Positions 1-12,465 of a stretch of 64,000 bases of DNA are shown one piece after another. Origin of the DNA: Drechslerella dactyloides (Eukaryota; Ascomycota; Orbiliomycetes; Orbiliales; Orbiliaceae); the NCBI GenBank assembly GCA_020064725.1, contig JAGTWJ010000013.1:248001-312000 (forward strand), read 5' to 3'. The translations under genes and the position numbers were made by a program. The notes below the pieces were generated by a model that saw nothing but the letters and a program-made list of their open reading frames with translations, searched no databases and was not told where the DNA came from. Within the stretch, counting starts at the first letter, position 1. The number at the start of each line of letters is the position of its first letter.

Positions 1-654
1 AACAAATATACCATAACCCAAATCAAAGAGTTTATATAGATATATTAAAACTATAAAAAAAAATATAAAGAACCAACAAACAAAGATAATAATTCTAAAA
101 GAATAGAATATATTATTAACAGCAAACCTAGTAAACTACCATACACACTTTACATTATCTACATTTTAACCTTTAGAACATTTAAAAAATAGAAATAATA
201 CTCAAAAGACTACTTTAACCAAAAATATTATAATAAAATCCCAGAAACCAGGACTAGATATTTTTATAAAAATTATATATAATACTTCTAGATATATAAA
301 GAAAGACAATATTATAACTGTTACCATCTAGAAAAAGGATAAATTTATTGTTTAAAATATCTTTATAGTTTTAATAAACTTAAGACCTATAAATAATATA
401 TTAAGTAATACTATAAAAAGAAGGAAATATACTATTTTTATTAGAAATACTTCAAAAACAACTTCATTAATTAATAGAAGAAGGATGAATATATAAAACA
501 ATGCCCTATAAAAACATGGTAGGAAGTGGTTGATAGCCTAAATTATAAATTAAAAAACTAAGTATGCTTTAGAACTAATAAAAGTAGACTAAAATAAAAA
601 ACCCAAGTTTCTACAGAAAACTTATCTTTATTTTATTTATATTTAGAAAATTTA

Positions 655-725
655 TAAAAATTTTAATTGATAGTGGGGTTGAAAAGAGCTATATCTTTAT
701 TATAATAGTATAAAAATATTAATTT
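655..725 (+). pseudogene. gypsy retropepsin fragment (DSG active site)
   Basis: Translation with stops ignored gives LIDSGVEKSYIFI, matching the retropepsin pattern in which the Asp-Ser-Gly triad forms the active site. It lies about 600 bp upstream of the reverse transcriptase, as expected for gypsy pol. Neighbouring codons are interrupted by stops, so it is a fossil. Confidence 0.65.
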
Positions 726-1289
726 AAAATATAATAAAAATTTAATATTTATTGAGTAACTGTCTTCTTATATTAAACTTTAGGATAAGTTATTTAAGAA
801 ATTACTCTTAAAGTATTTATTAATAAATATTTAGAAGAATATATTATTGATATCCTAGATCTTCTAAAAGATATTTCATTAATCCTAGGATTTTTATGGC
901 TAGTAAAATATAATCCTAATATTAACTAAAAAAAAGGAGAAATTACCTTTAATGATTGCAATTACTAGAAAATTGTTAACAAACAGCTAAATAAGGGGAA
1001 TACTTATGTAGAAATATATCTATAACTTACTATACACCTGTTGGATAAAGAGATCTAAAATAGATATAAATATAAACCTAATATCCTATAAAAAGCATAG
1101 ATCTAAATCAGGAACCTATATACAACTATAAAGATAATAAATATCCTTAGCTAGATATCTAAGAAAGTAAGAAATGTCTTTTAACTTATACTAGAAGAAT
1201 AAATCCTATTTAAAATCAACTTATTTAAATACTTGATACTTTTATAGGAAGAAATATAACCTATGTTTATATTAATCTATAAATGTACT

Positions 1290-1900
1290 GACTAAGAGGT
1301 GGTAGTATTTTAAAAATATATCAAAGAAAATCTTAAAATAGAATATATATAATCCTCTAATTTACTAATAAGATATTCTATTTTATTTATAAAGAAAAAG
1401 GACTCTGAGAAACTATAAATTTATATCAACTACCAAACCTTTAATATAATAATTATTAAAGATAGAGGACCCTTATCTCTTATTAGTAAATCTTTTGACA
1501 AGATATTAGATATTATTATTTATATAAAATTTAACTTTACTAATATCTATTATAATATTAGGATTAACTTTAAAAAAAAATAGAAAACTGTTTTTAGAAT
1601 TAAATATAGATTATTTAAATATTTAGTTATATCTTTTGGATTGATTAATGTGTTTGTAATTTTTTAAATATTTATAAATCATATTCTATGAAAATATATT
1701 GATAATATATGTGTAATATATCTAGATGATATTTTTATCTATAATAAAAATCCCTTAAAATACTAAAAATATATTAATCAGATCTTTAAAACTTTAAATT
1801 AATATAAATTTAAAGTTAAATTAGAGAAATTTGAATTTAAAGTAATTAAAGTTGAATTTCTAAAAATTATTATTATTTTTTATGGTATAAAAATGGATTT
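1290..1900 (+). pseudogene. gypsy reverse transcriptase remnant
   Basis: Frames read through stops show the FIKKKDSEKL block, the FNFTNIYYNIRINF block, the YLVISFGLINVF block (the family's FGLTNAP region) and the catalytic YLDDIFIY block at about 1717-1740. Both catalytic aspartates survive, while many Trp and Gln codons have become stops, the usual RIP outcome. In an active element this enzyme would copy element RNA to DNA inside virus-like particles. Here it cannot be translated. Confidence 0.9.
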
Positions 1901-2094
1901 AAAGAAGGTATAAGTTATATAAAATTGGCTAATATTAAAAATACTTAAGGAAGTATAAGTTTTTTTAGGATTATGTAATTATTACTGATGATTTATTTGA
2001 GAATACAGCTATTTAGTAATTGTTTTTTTGGAATTAATAAAAAAGGATATCTATTTTGAAATAACAAAGGAAAGAATTAAAGTATTTTAAATAT

Positions 2095-2540
2095 TAAAAG
2101 ATATATTTATCTTAGTATTTATTTTTAAATTTTATGATCCAGAATTATTAGTATAAATAGAAGCTGATGCTTCTATAGCAGCCTTAGGAGCTTGTCTACT
2201 GCAGAAATAACCTAACCAAAGATAGTACCCAGTTACCTACTTATTATATAAGTTTGATATTACAGAAACAAGGTACCTTATATATAATAAAGAACTTATG
2301 GCTATCTTACAAGCTTATAAGAAATAAAAAGTTTATTTATAAATTAAAGAATTATTTAAAATATTTTTAGATTATAAGAATCTTACCTATTTCTTAATAA
2401 TAAAAGAATTTAACAAATGCCAAGTTTAATGGTGGGAAATATTTAGTAAATACAATATAAAGATTATCTACTTTAAGGGAAAAGAAAATGTTAGAGTAGA
2501 TACTATTAACTAATAACCAGATTTAATAGAAGATATCTTT
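2095..2540 (+). pseudogene. gypsy RNase H remnant
   Basis: The block EADASIAALGACLLQK corresponds to the family's DAS motif, and TRYLIYNKELMAILQAYKK to the conserved NY-x-KELLA helix. Further on, DYKNLTYFL matches the TDHKNL block. The segment follows the reverse transcriptase directly, as in intact gypsy pol. Several in-frame stops make it non-functional. Confidence 0.88.
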
Positions 2541-2789
2541 ATAGATAAAGGAGTAATCTTAGAATAGTAAGGAAACATTATTACTATTAATAAGAAACTT
2601 AATATTATTATCTATAAAATAGAACTAGAAATAGCTATCTAACTTAAGGAAAATTATTAGAAAGATGTAATAATAAAAAAAATATTACAGAACTTTAAAG
2701 AAATTATCACCTTTTTCTCTATGGAAAATGGGTATATTTTTTTTAAAGATCTTTTTTATATTCTAAATAAGAAAATATAACTTGAAATT

Positions 2790-3560
2790 TTATGATTATA
2801 CTATGATATACCTATACATAAACATCTTAGAATTAAAAGAATATAAGAACTTATCATATAATAATATTTTTAACCTAAAATAAGATAATAGATCAAAAAT
2901 TATATTAAAACCTGCAATTTATGCTTAAGAAACAAACCAGTAAGATATATATCTTATAGATATCTACAACCAAATAAAGTACTAACCAAATTTTTTCAAA
3001 TTATAACTTATGATTTTACATAAGGGCTACCATATTCAAAAGATTTTTTGACAAATTAAATATATAACAAAATCTTAATTATTATTTGTAGACTTACTAA
3101 AACTATTATCTTAAAATTATAGAATAATTTTTAGGGAATAAAATAACTCTTGATGGTCTACAATAAACAAATATTTAGCTAATATGGATTATAAGAAAAA
3201 TATATCTGTGATAGAGACCCCCTTTTTAGTAGTAAATACTGAAAATATATTATGAATTTATTAGACACTAAACTTAATATAATAACCAAAAAAAAAACTT
3301 AAATTGATAGAACATTAAAATAAACAATCTAAATAATTAAGATTTATTTTAGATTATTCTTTAATTATATATAAAACAATTAAATAAAATTACTATTTAT
3401 AACAGAATTCATATATAACTTATCAAAATATTTAGTAATAAATTATATATCTTATAAAATATTATAAGGCTAGAACCCACAAATTATACAACCAGTTTTA
3501 TTTATAAAGAAAGAAATACCTAGTATCAAAAAATATTCTGAATTCATAAATAAACTATAT
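2790..3560 (+). pseudogene. gypsy integrase remnant
   Basis: An N-terminal zinc-binding region (two His near 2817, then CNLCLRNKPV near 2912) leads into a retroviral-type core. Asp 1 lies in the TYDFT-GLP block, which corresponds to the MDFI-GLP motif. Asp 2 lies in CDRDPLFSSKYW near 3207. The segment that would carry the catalytic Glu follows near 3300, in a mutated form of the family's QTDGQTER motif. Stops occur throughout. Confidence 0.85.
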
Positions 3561-3864
3561 AAATATTTAAAAAATAACTTAGACTTTATAGCTAAAACTA
3601 TATTCTAATATTATAATAAAAAAAGGATAAAAGTACCTTTTTTGAAGGAAAAAAATAAAATATATTTGTTTATAAAAAATATTAAAATAAAAAAATTTAA
3701 CTAAAAACTTAACTTTCAGAAACTTAAACTATATACTATAATCAAAAAATTAAATAAATATTTTTTTAAATTTTATATTTTTAGAAACTTAAGAATCTAT
3801 AAAATATTTTATATTATTTTATTTAAACTTGTATTAAATAAGTTCAAAGAAAAAGTAAATAATC

Positions 3865-4030
3865 TGGAGATTGAAGAAGACGATTATAATAAATATGAAG
3901 TTAAAAAAATCCTAGACCACAGAAAAAACCCAAAGATATTAGCTAATAAATTTTTAATTAAATAAAAAGATTATCTACTAAAAAAAGATTTATAATAACC
4001 AGAAGATAATATCTCACTGAAGCTTATTAG
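3865..4030 (+). pseudogene. chromodomain remnant of the gypsy integrase
   Basis: The frame gives EEDDYNKYEVKKILDHRK, followed by a run matching the chromodomain strand that normally reads YLVKWKGY. The conserved YEV-x-KILDHR core is clear. Chromodomains direct chromovirus insertion towards methylated histone H3 chromatin, which fits an AT-rich heterochromatic setting. A stop replaces the Trp of the WKGY strand, as expected from RIP. Confidence 0.82.
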
Positions 4031-4639
4031 ACAATATTTTGATGGATCTGATGCTTGTCCAGTAAAGTAAGACCCATTATTAAAACAATCCTAAGAAAAA
4101 TCTAGAAAGAAATGTTAAAATATAAAAGATTAATCATAATTATTATATCAAAAGAACCTACCTTATTTTAGAACTACATTTTTTAATATTAAAACTACTA
4201 TTAAATACAAAAAACTTATATATATACAGAATTCATTCCTCTCTAAGATATAAACCAATTTATTTATAATCTTATATATATCACTATAATGATGAGTAAC
4301 TTTATTTAAGATATCAACATTCATTCTGGCTTTAAAATAAAATTGTGGTATAACTAGCTTAAGAGCTAATACTTATTAATAATTAGAATAATCAAGATAT
4401 ACTACTATTATATTAAAAGAAGATAAAGGAATAAGAATAACAAAAAAATAGAATACTTTTGACAATCTATTTTATTTTATCTTTTTTTGTATAATAGAAT
4501 CCTATAGAATAATTCTCAGAAATATATATATAATATAATATAAACCAATACTAATTATATTTAATAATATATATATATTAGAAGGATATTATATTAAATA
4601 TTAAGACTTATACTATTACTATTTAAAAAAACCTTAAAA

Positions 4640-5130
4640 TCAAAAGATTCTAAATCTTCAATCATAGAAAAAGATATCTTAATTTTATACTCAAAAGTTT
4701 TTTGTTCTTTTATAAACTTCTCTTCTTAATATATTACATTATTTAGTTTATTATCCAAAAACAATATCTTTTTTTTGATATAAAAGATTTAAGAAGACAT
4801 TTTAGTAATTTTAGATATTACTTTCAGCAATTTAGCCTGTTCTACCTCTAGAATTTTTAATTTCTTTTCTTTCTTTTAGATTTAATAAAGAATCTAATTG
4901 GCTATAAATTATATTAGCACCAATTAATAATAAAACCCCAAACAAGAAAAACAGAATCTATATTCTAAAATCATAATATAGTTAATATTAAGATGTATAT
5001 AACTAATATACTTCTGACTCTACATAAAAAAGATAAAACAATCAGAACCACATTTATTATAGAACTTATATGTAGTGGCAAGGTGATTACCATACTCTTC
5101 AATTAAACAGGCTTGTTTGTGATAATATTT
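4640..5130 (-). pseudogene. antisense Cys-rich frame of the gypsy 3' region
   Basis: Read on the minus strand, the segment between the chromodomain and the LTR gives a partly coherent frame that includes YNKCGSDCFIFF and then a Lys/Glu-rich, coiled-coil-like stretch. The related part of the second gypsy copy (55880-56045) encodes a better preserved version with more cysteines. From memory, antisense ORFs with Cys-rich starts occur in the 3' regions of some ascomycete gypsy elements; no search was possible. The function is unknown and the frame is broken by stops. Confidence 0.45.
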
Positions 5131-5152
5131 AGAAGAAGATTTCTTATGATGA

Positions 5153-5338
5153 TTGGTGGGTATACTGATAGGAGAGATTATGTTGAGAAGAATTAATTAT
5201 GGAAAGGAAAATATGACGAAGGAACTAGTCAACCAAAAAATTATATTGTTTAGATTATATAATCATACTACATACGAAAGACCTGTACCACATTTTCCTA
5301 CACTATTTACACCTACACCTGAATTAGTGTGCCACTAA
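5153..5338 (+). other. short open frame just upstream of the 3' LTR, probably not a gene
   Basis: A 61-codon plus-strand frame lies in a moderately RIP-mutated stretch between the chromodomain and the LTR. It starts upstream of the polypurine-like run GGGGAGGAGAAT at about 5347-5358, which could be the retrotransposon's polypurine tract for plus-strand priming. The predicted peptide has no recognisable domain. I regard the purine run as more meaningful than the frame. Confidence 0.3.
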
Positions 5339-5360
5339 TTCTTGTAGGGGAGGAGAATAG

Positions 5361-6043
5361 TGTTATAGGATAAACAGCACAACACCCAAATTTCCTAAAT
5401 AGACCAGATCCCATACAGACACCCAGTCCACATAATACATAAAGTAATAGTATATCTATATATCATATAGAATAAACTCCTATACAAGATACACAACTAT
5501 ATAAACTTATTCTATATAGACCATTAACCTATATAAAATACTTTACTATATAAATAGCAAGACTATATAGACTACAGAACTATATAAAATTCTAGATTAT
5601 ATAGAGAAATACTGCTATAAGAAATATATTACCCTTATTATCTTTCTCCTAAAGTAGCAGCCACTATAATAAGTCAAGAACATGTAACCAACTATAGATC
5701 ATAAACTATAGATTAACTCTTAGTAAAACTATAAGCTACAAGCTATTTAGGTAATATATCAATATATCTCTATTATTTTATATATTAGAATATTATATAT
5801 ATAATTAATATATTTTATTTAGAGATTGATGGTTTCTCTCTTAAAAACCATTAATTAATACTTAAATTATAGTATTTTAATAGTCAACCTATTTATTATT
5901 ATTATTATATATTTTATATTAATAGTTATTATTTGTATTTAATATATACTTATCTCCTACCATTAAGAACCCATACAGTAATGATTGAGAGTCAGGGACT
6001 TCAGAGTGAAGTACGTTCGACCCGGCCCGGGGTTGAAGTGTAA
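5361..6043 (+). repeat. 3' LTR of gypsy copy 1 (about 683 bp)
   Basis: The repeat begins with the near-palindrome TGTTATAGGATAAACA and ends with GAAGTGTAACA, giving TG...CA termini. The same unit in opposite orientation, less mutated, lies at 25752-26415. Homology is continuous across the whole length, including the middle block around 5640-5700 that matches 26150-26205. A truncated copy flanks the second gypsy element at 55453-55677. The last 100 bp keep many C and G bases, whereas the centre is heavily mutated. Confidence 0.78.
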
Positions 6044-7159
6044 CACTCAGATAATGGCCATCAATAGCATAGTAACTAAGTAAAATATTTTCAAATCCTT
6101 AATATTATTGTCCTTCAGTTTTAAAAGGGGATTAAACTAACTTTACAGCATATCCATTAAACTCAGCCCAGCTTTAATATGTATATAAACCTCTAGATTT
6201 TCCAGACACTTTCTTCTCAGTCTAATAAGTTTCTAGAGCTTCTTTGAGTAGTTATCTTCTTTTTTAGCCAAAATTCTTTTAATTAATAATAAACCTCAAA
6301 TATTATCAAATTTTTTTAATTAAAAGATTAATTAACAATTTAATATTACTTTTAACTATCTTTAAACAATATCTAAGATATTATTATACTACTTTAATTA
6401 ATTTAATAATTCCTTTACAGCTTTTGAGCTCTTAAAAGCTTAGGTTATTTTATAAAAGACCAAAAATAACAACCAGTATTTTTCTTTAGTATCTTAATAT
6501 TTTAAATCTTAGTTTTATAGGTTTTCTTATTTATATTTTCTAGACAGGCCCTAAACATTAAAAAACATTAATTCAATTTAATCTAGAATTATTATTATTA
6601 AGTTTTTAATAGTATTGTTTAAAGTTAATAGGGTTTTATTATCTAATATGATTTATATTTTTTAGTTTTTAAAACAGATATTCTTGTTATTATAGAGTAT
6701 ATAAATATCTCCAAATTCTTATTCTACTTTAAGGTAAAAATCAATCAGCTCGTAATACTAGATACAAGTGAAAACAAGTGATGGGATACTGATGGTGAGA
6801 CTGAGCGCTTCAGCCATAGCGAATTAACTATGGATTGCATGAGGCTAGCCTATGTCACTTTGAAACTTAAGATAATCTGTATAGATCTGGTTATCTATTG
6901 GTATATTTTATATGCATTTATATATAATACATATTTTTCTTTGGCTTCTTAGAAACTTAAGTAAGATTTTAGACTAAGATAAATTAGTTATTTCTTATGC
7001 TTTTTATAGAGAATATTTAATCCTAAACACAAGCTCTGTATTTATGGATTCAGTTATAGCTATATAATTATATACTATAACATACAAAATTAGATAATAT
7101 TATATTAATAATATATAAACATAATTTATTATGTTATTAGATAATTTACTAAATTAGTA
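6044..7159. other. AT-rich RIP-mutated tract with a GC pocket at 6740-6880
   Basis: No coding frame or recognisable transposon domain was found on either strand. Most of the tract is heavily A+T, as in the flanking dead elements. The pocket at 6740-6880 keeps C and G on both strands and includes GCGCTTCAGCCATAGC. It has no ORF and no match to other parts of the window that I could see. Confidence 0.5.
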
Positions 7160-7400
7160 ATTTACTTAAGGTTCAAGACTAAAACTGTAGAAGTTGTGGT
7201 GTTCTTATCAGCATTCTTTGTTGAAATCATGTTCTTGGCTAGCTTGGCGGTCCACAGACATCATGCCATAACTTGTACAGCTTGTTGCTTTTTGGCACTT
7301 TCTGCAGCTAGCTTGCACCGCAGCCAATCAACTTTATCACATGGTCCGACAATCACGGCTCTATTATATAGCCTCAACTGCTTATTTTCTCAAATATACA
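7160..7400. other. GC-preserved pocket in the RIP tract
   Basis: About 200 bp keep near-normal composition in the middle of a strongly AT-rich tract. The sequence holds GCTAGCTTG twice (near 7238 and 7310). A 78-codon plus-strand frame (7196-7432) runs through it but shows no domain and uses a non-ATG first codon. It could be the edge of a single-copy segment or the end of an LTR. I see no gene. Confidence 0.4.
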
Positions 7401-8800
7401 TACTTTATAATATCTGCAAATCTCTAATATAATTCTTCTGATAATAAATTAAAAAGGCTATTATATTAGTAATAATATATTGAAATTTAATAATAGGGTT
7501 ATATATATATATAGAATATATTTATCTAGTTATCTTTATATTTTTCTGATAATATAAGAAAGCTTTTTTAAGAAAATCTTATATGATTTTAAGGATTTCT
7601 ATTTCTTTTAAATCCAACTGTAAAATATTTTATTATTTAATATAAAGATAAGTAGCTATATTTAGGTTTTATAATAAGTTATTATTTTTTGGGTTCTTAA
7701 AATAACTAACTAGCCAATAGATTCTTTTATTTAATAAAAATATATCTATAGAGATTATTTATAAGAATATTATTATTTTTTTGGAAGCCTTTAGTTTAGT
7801 TTATAATAATAGTAGATGGTAGTTTAATTTTATATATACCAATATTCTAAATAGTATGTATCTTAGTGGTGGTAACTTTTTCACAGTTTAACAACATATT
7901 CTCCAATATTAGATCTATAGTTATCTTTACTACCTAATACTTAGCAACATAGTCATTCTTAAAATAGTGAAATATAGTTATTTTATAAGTATTAGTAAAA
8001 TAGTAGAAATAACTAGCTAACAAATAAATATTTTGGTTAAAAAAATCTATATTTTGGTTTATTTATTTATTTAGAACTATTTTAATGTGGTGGATTTCCT
8101 GTAAATTCTGTGGGAATTTAATACTAGTATACTCCGTCCTATATTTATATTGTAATATTTTTAATTTAGTATTATTATAAAATATCTTAAGACTAATATA
8201 AAATTTTTTATTTAAAATAAAATATTATTATATAAAAATATTATTTAGGGGTTATATGCCTTTTATTTAAGTAATACTATATATAGCAATACTAAGTGTA
8301 ATAATATTCTACTTTTTTATCAAGCTAATAAAAGTCTCCAGGTAAAATTAATAAATTTTAACTATTTTTTACTCTTAAATAAGATTTCTGTAGGTTTAAA
8401 TGCTACTATTAGTAAGACCCTTCTATTCTAAACACCAGAAGTCAAGAATAAAAAAGAGATACCAAGAAACCTTCTAATCAAAACAGATTATTACTTTTTT
8501 AAAATATTAATCTAGTAGTTATTACTTAATAAGAATAGCAGGATATTTAGGAATTTTCCTTTCTCAGTAAAAGAGTATAACAAAGATTAGTAGAGCTATA
8601 TCTCTCTATACAAAAAAAATAAAGCTTTTATTTCCTAAGTATAAACTTCTATAAAAATATATACTAAATTACCAAAAAAATATAAGATATTTATTTCTAT
8701 ACTAATAAATCTTCTAAATATAAATTAAATAGAAAAATCAATAGCTGCTGTGCTTAAAGGCTTAGACACCAACATTACTTTAGATTTTCAGTAAGAATTA
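7401..8800. other. AT-rich RIP-mutated tract, nothing recognised
   Basis: Both strands are interrupted by stops at short intervals and no family motif was recognised. The composition matches the dead transposons nearby, so an old mutated repeat is the likely origin. Confidence 0.4.
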
Positions 8801-8814
8801 CCCCCCCCCCCCCC
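8801..8814 (+). repeat. C14 homopolymer
   Basis: Fourteen consecutive C bases stand in an AT-rich tract. RIP prefers CpA, so an uninterrupted C run would be a poor substrate, which may explain its survival. No gene is attached to it. Confidence 0.9.
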
Positions 8815-11240
8815 TAAAAATATAAATATATAAAATATAAATTCTAACCAAATATTTAATTAAATTATTTATAATATTTTCAGTAATTATATCAAAAGAT
8901 TTTAAAATACTTACTAACAAAATAGACTACCATCCAGTAAACTCTAACAATATTCATAATATTAACAATCAATAAAATATTCTTGATTTATTAAAACTTA
9001 ATAATACTTTATATTTAATAAAAGCCAAAATAATAAAAAACCTAAAACACTATACTATAAAAATATTAGTTATAATAATTCTAAAAATCTATTAAATATC
9101 TTTCCTACTTACATAATATTATTTCAATAGGTTTAAAATACCTACATAAGATAATATAAAGGGTATAGAATAACTATTTAAAGCTATATAATTAGGCTAT
9201 ATTACTATACAAGAGATTATTATACTTATTTACTAGACTATTGGAATCAATATCAAAGACCCTAAAATTAAAAAATCTACTAAAACTTAGTAATAATTAA
9301 TGGAAAATATTAGTTCCAATTCTAAAATCATAATCCATATATTTCTCAATATTTAAATCTTAGGTGGCTTTAATAAACAAAAGACTAAAATAGATAAAAA
9401 AATAGTTAATATAGTGATTCTAAAACCTAATATAGCAAAGTTTCTAAACTTAATTAACAAAATTCTAACCTCTAGGAAGAAAGATTTCAATTATATTTGG
9501 GAAATAGGTAAAAATGGAAATAATCTAATCTACTAGGCTATAATATATAGGTTAGATAATATAATTGAAATGCTGATAGAAGAGTTGCTAAATATAATAT
9601 ATGTAAAAAATTTTATTAAAAAAACTCTACTTTTATTTACTTATTACCATAGCTATAAATCTACTGTTAAGCTTCTATTAAACTATAGAATTAAAACAGA
9701 TTATATATTAATAATAGGTAAGATTCTACTGTATTAACTTATTACTTTCTCTGATAATATAGTTAAATATATTGGAGATCTGCTGATAAATGAAAAAGTA
9801 TTAGAGAACTATGCTACTACCAATATTACTATTTCAATAAGTTATTTTACTGATTATTTTATTACTAGTATCTTATTATACTAGGTTATTATTCTACAAA
9901 GGCTTAAACTTATAGAATTCTTATTTAGTAATATTGTATACTTTTATAATCTTAATAAAATTTTATTTAATTATAATATTCTGACTGTATTTAGTTTTAA
10001 AAATAGCCTATATTTTAAATTATTCTATTTTCTGATATATTAGGTATTATAAACCTATAATATGGAAATGCTGTTATTTATGTTTAGGCAAACCAGCATA
10101 TATTATCCTAGATAGCTAAGTTATGTCTAATTTACTAGGAAGTTATTTCTTAAGCTAGATATGTCTTTTAAAACTTTTGGCAACTATTTTTTCTTTATTG
10201 GTATCTTTGTCTTGTATAAAAACAAAACTAAGTTCTTCAAAACTTACTAAGAATAGATATTTTAATAGGATGATGACTTTAGCTGCCTAATGGGTTTCTT
10301 GTAGTTACTACTGGGCTATATTTGTTAGCTGTTTCTGTAGTTTTTCTATCTTATATTACACAAAAACCAGTAGAAAGTAGTATTCTAGTTAATATTTTAA
10401 TTATTTCTGGAAAAAGTTGGTATAACTACTGACCTAGATATGGAGAAAGTAACTTTAATGGGCTATATAGCTATTATGGTTGTTGTAGAAAATAATAATA
10501 TTAAGATAGCTGTATATTTATTGGGATGAATAAATATTAGAAAAATACTTAAGAAATCTTATATGGGTAGCTGGGGTGTTAAACCACTATATATTATAAT
10601 ATTATTGAATAATCTGCTAATTATCTAGATATTACTAGATATAGAAGCTAATCCTCAGATAAAAAGACAGAATAGCTGCTTAGTATTCTACTTAATTGCC
10701 TTATAAAGTTTCTTAAAGTAAAAGATGGTTTAGTTTCTAATTGAGTAAGTACTAGATTTGGTATCATATAAAGCCTGGTATGAGATGTCTTTTATAGCTA
10801 TGATCTAAAATTATAACTTTTTGTTGGCTGATCTGTTTCTTGCCTACAGTATGGATCCAAACCAGCTCCTTGGGCCACATACAACCAGCTTTATTTTATT
10901 CCAAATTATTAGTAATGCTGATAATACAGATAAAATAGCTGCTATTACCATAAATTAGACCCTTATGGGGTATCTATTTTAGATCCCTGGTATTAGCTTT
11001 ATTGTTGTACTGTAGGGAAGATATACTATACTTTATACTATGGTTATACTATGGTGTTGTTATAATACTTTTGGTGTTATTTTTATACTTCTATTAGCCT
11101 TAAATAAGTTATTAAAACTATATTTTTCTAGATAGTATTTACAATAGGAGTTGTTGGTGTAAGATATAAAGGGAATGATGGTGCTATACTATGCTGTTAT
11201 GTGTTAAGACCTTGATTCTGTGTAGCTTCTGGTTGTGGTG
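8815..11240 (+). pseudogene. RIP-degraded repeat with partly coherent plus-strand frames, family unknown
   Basis: From about 9640 the plus strand reads for long stretches as protein-like sequence broken only by TAG/TAA. Coherent patches include NMEMLLFMFRQTSIYYPR (about 10055-10110) and MDPNQLLGPHTTSFILFQ (about 10851-10905). I do not recognise the family; no reverse transcriptase, DDE, helicase or zinc-knuckle motif was visible. Base bias is milder than in the gypsy and Fot1 fossils, suggesting fewer rounds of RIP. It could be a dead duplicated host gene or an unrecognised transposon. The part from 8815 to 9640 shows nothing identifiable. Confidence 0.4.
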
Positions 11241-11471
11241 ATGGAAGAAGAAGAAGTTAGTACAGATATCAATACACTTAGCAACTATTTTGGGAGTTTT
11301 ATACATTATTCTGTGCTTGATTTTGTGTTGATGTGTAGAAAGGTTCCTGATGGTGTGGTAGAAAAAAGTATAGTAGTAGCAAGACAGTACAAAGATTTAA
11401 TAGCTGAGCTGGAGTGGTATCTAAGACTCCATAACACCAGACTACATGGGGAAGTGCTGGAGGAGAGGTAA
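11241..11471 (+). pseudogene. 76-codon open frame at the end of the unknown fossil
   Basis: An ATG at 11241 opens 76 codons beginning MEEEEVSTDINTLSN. The reading frame extends two codons further upstream but without an ATG. The composition is close to normal, with no internal RIP stop, and the peptide is acidic at the start with a predicted helical LIAELEWYLRLH segment. No domain is recognised. It follows the coherent frames at 9640-11040 on the same strand, so it is more likely the surviving last part of that fossil than an independent gene. Confidence 0.3.
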
Positions 11472-12465
11472 GATACACTATTATTTATAAAGAGATAGAA
11501 GGTATGGGTTCTGGTAAGCAAGTTGTTCAAGCTAATTGTGCTATTAACACAAGTACTAGACATCTAAAGGAATATAGGGCCAGATATCAGAAACCAAAAG
11601 AAGCAGATTAAATAAAAGAGTAATCTTGAGAAGATTAATTTATAGTGGAAGTTTTGAAGCCCAGGCTGTGTGTCTACTACTTGTTACTTTATAATAATAA
11701 CTTTATAGTAGCCTGTGTAAATGCCTGTGACTGTGAATACACATACTTAACAATGGTTCCTTACATTTAACATTCATAGATATTATATATATCTGTATTC
11801 GAAGTATCACTGTTGAAAGGCACAGCACCGAGTCACGTGTTCGTTGATTATGTAACTAGTCACCTGACCTTAGCTTAAGATCGCGACCGAACTACGGTTA
11901 CGACCTCAGCCCAATAATCAGCTGATCAACTACTGGCTTAATATCTTCTGACAGAAACTACAAAACCTTAAAGATAAGCTGGGTTTAAGAAAAGAAGGCA
12001 AGTTAAATTTCTCGGTTTTGAAGGTCACTTCTTTGATTGCCAATGGCCTAAGGCTGAAGCTCAGCTCTTGCGTATATATCGCGGAAGACTTAAATTCAGA
12101 GCTCGCACTTATGCACCACAAATGACCGTGGCCTCTTTGCGATGAAGATGGGGTTCTTTCTAAACCCGCTAGATTTTCAACAATACACCACCTCTTTGGA
12201 AATATATCAATGCAATCCCTACGGTACCGCTATTTACGGGTCTCCATTTCCTTGCTTCCCACTTAGCTTCCCATCTATAAGTCGCCACAGGCCTAGTTCT
12301 GTCTTCCCCAGTTCTGTCTTCACAACAATCTTAAAAACCTATCGCAATCCCTATAGGCTATGGCAACAATCATAAGTAGAGTATCACTGCAATTAGATTC
12401 TTAGTGTCACTGCTCAAAGAGTATTAGCTGTCGATCCTGTATTTCCAGAAATCCGCCTTGTATTT
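11472..12465. other. transition from RIP tract to GC-normal island, no gene called
   Basis: Composition rises to near-normal at about 11820, where CACGTG appears (near 11836). Two short frames, 11930-12121 on the minus strand and 12142-12375 on the plus strand, have unremarkable peptides without domains. The second starts with a good ATG but looks low in coding quality. I see no confident gene. The segment probably holds the downstream region of the minus-strand gene at 12466-12648. Confidence 0.4.

Larger units (their letters stand above)
1..5360 (+). mobile_element. Ty3/gypsy chromovirus internal region, RIP-degraded (copy 1)
   Basis: This is the pol region of a Ty3/gypsy retrotransposon on the plus strand, entering from outside the window, so gag and the 5' LTR are incomplete or missing. 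Translating past stops gives, in order, a retropepsin DSG site, reverse transcriptase, RNase H, an integrase with a Cys-Cys zinc motif and D-D-E core, and a chromodomain. That order is diagnostic of chromoviruses. All frames carry many TAA and TAG codons and very few CpA sites, the signature of RIP. The element cannot code. About 1.3 kb without sense domains separates the chromodomain from the 3' LTR and contains an antisense Cys-rich frame. A second, minus-strand copy of the same family fills 55453-64000. Confidence 0.9.
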
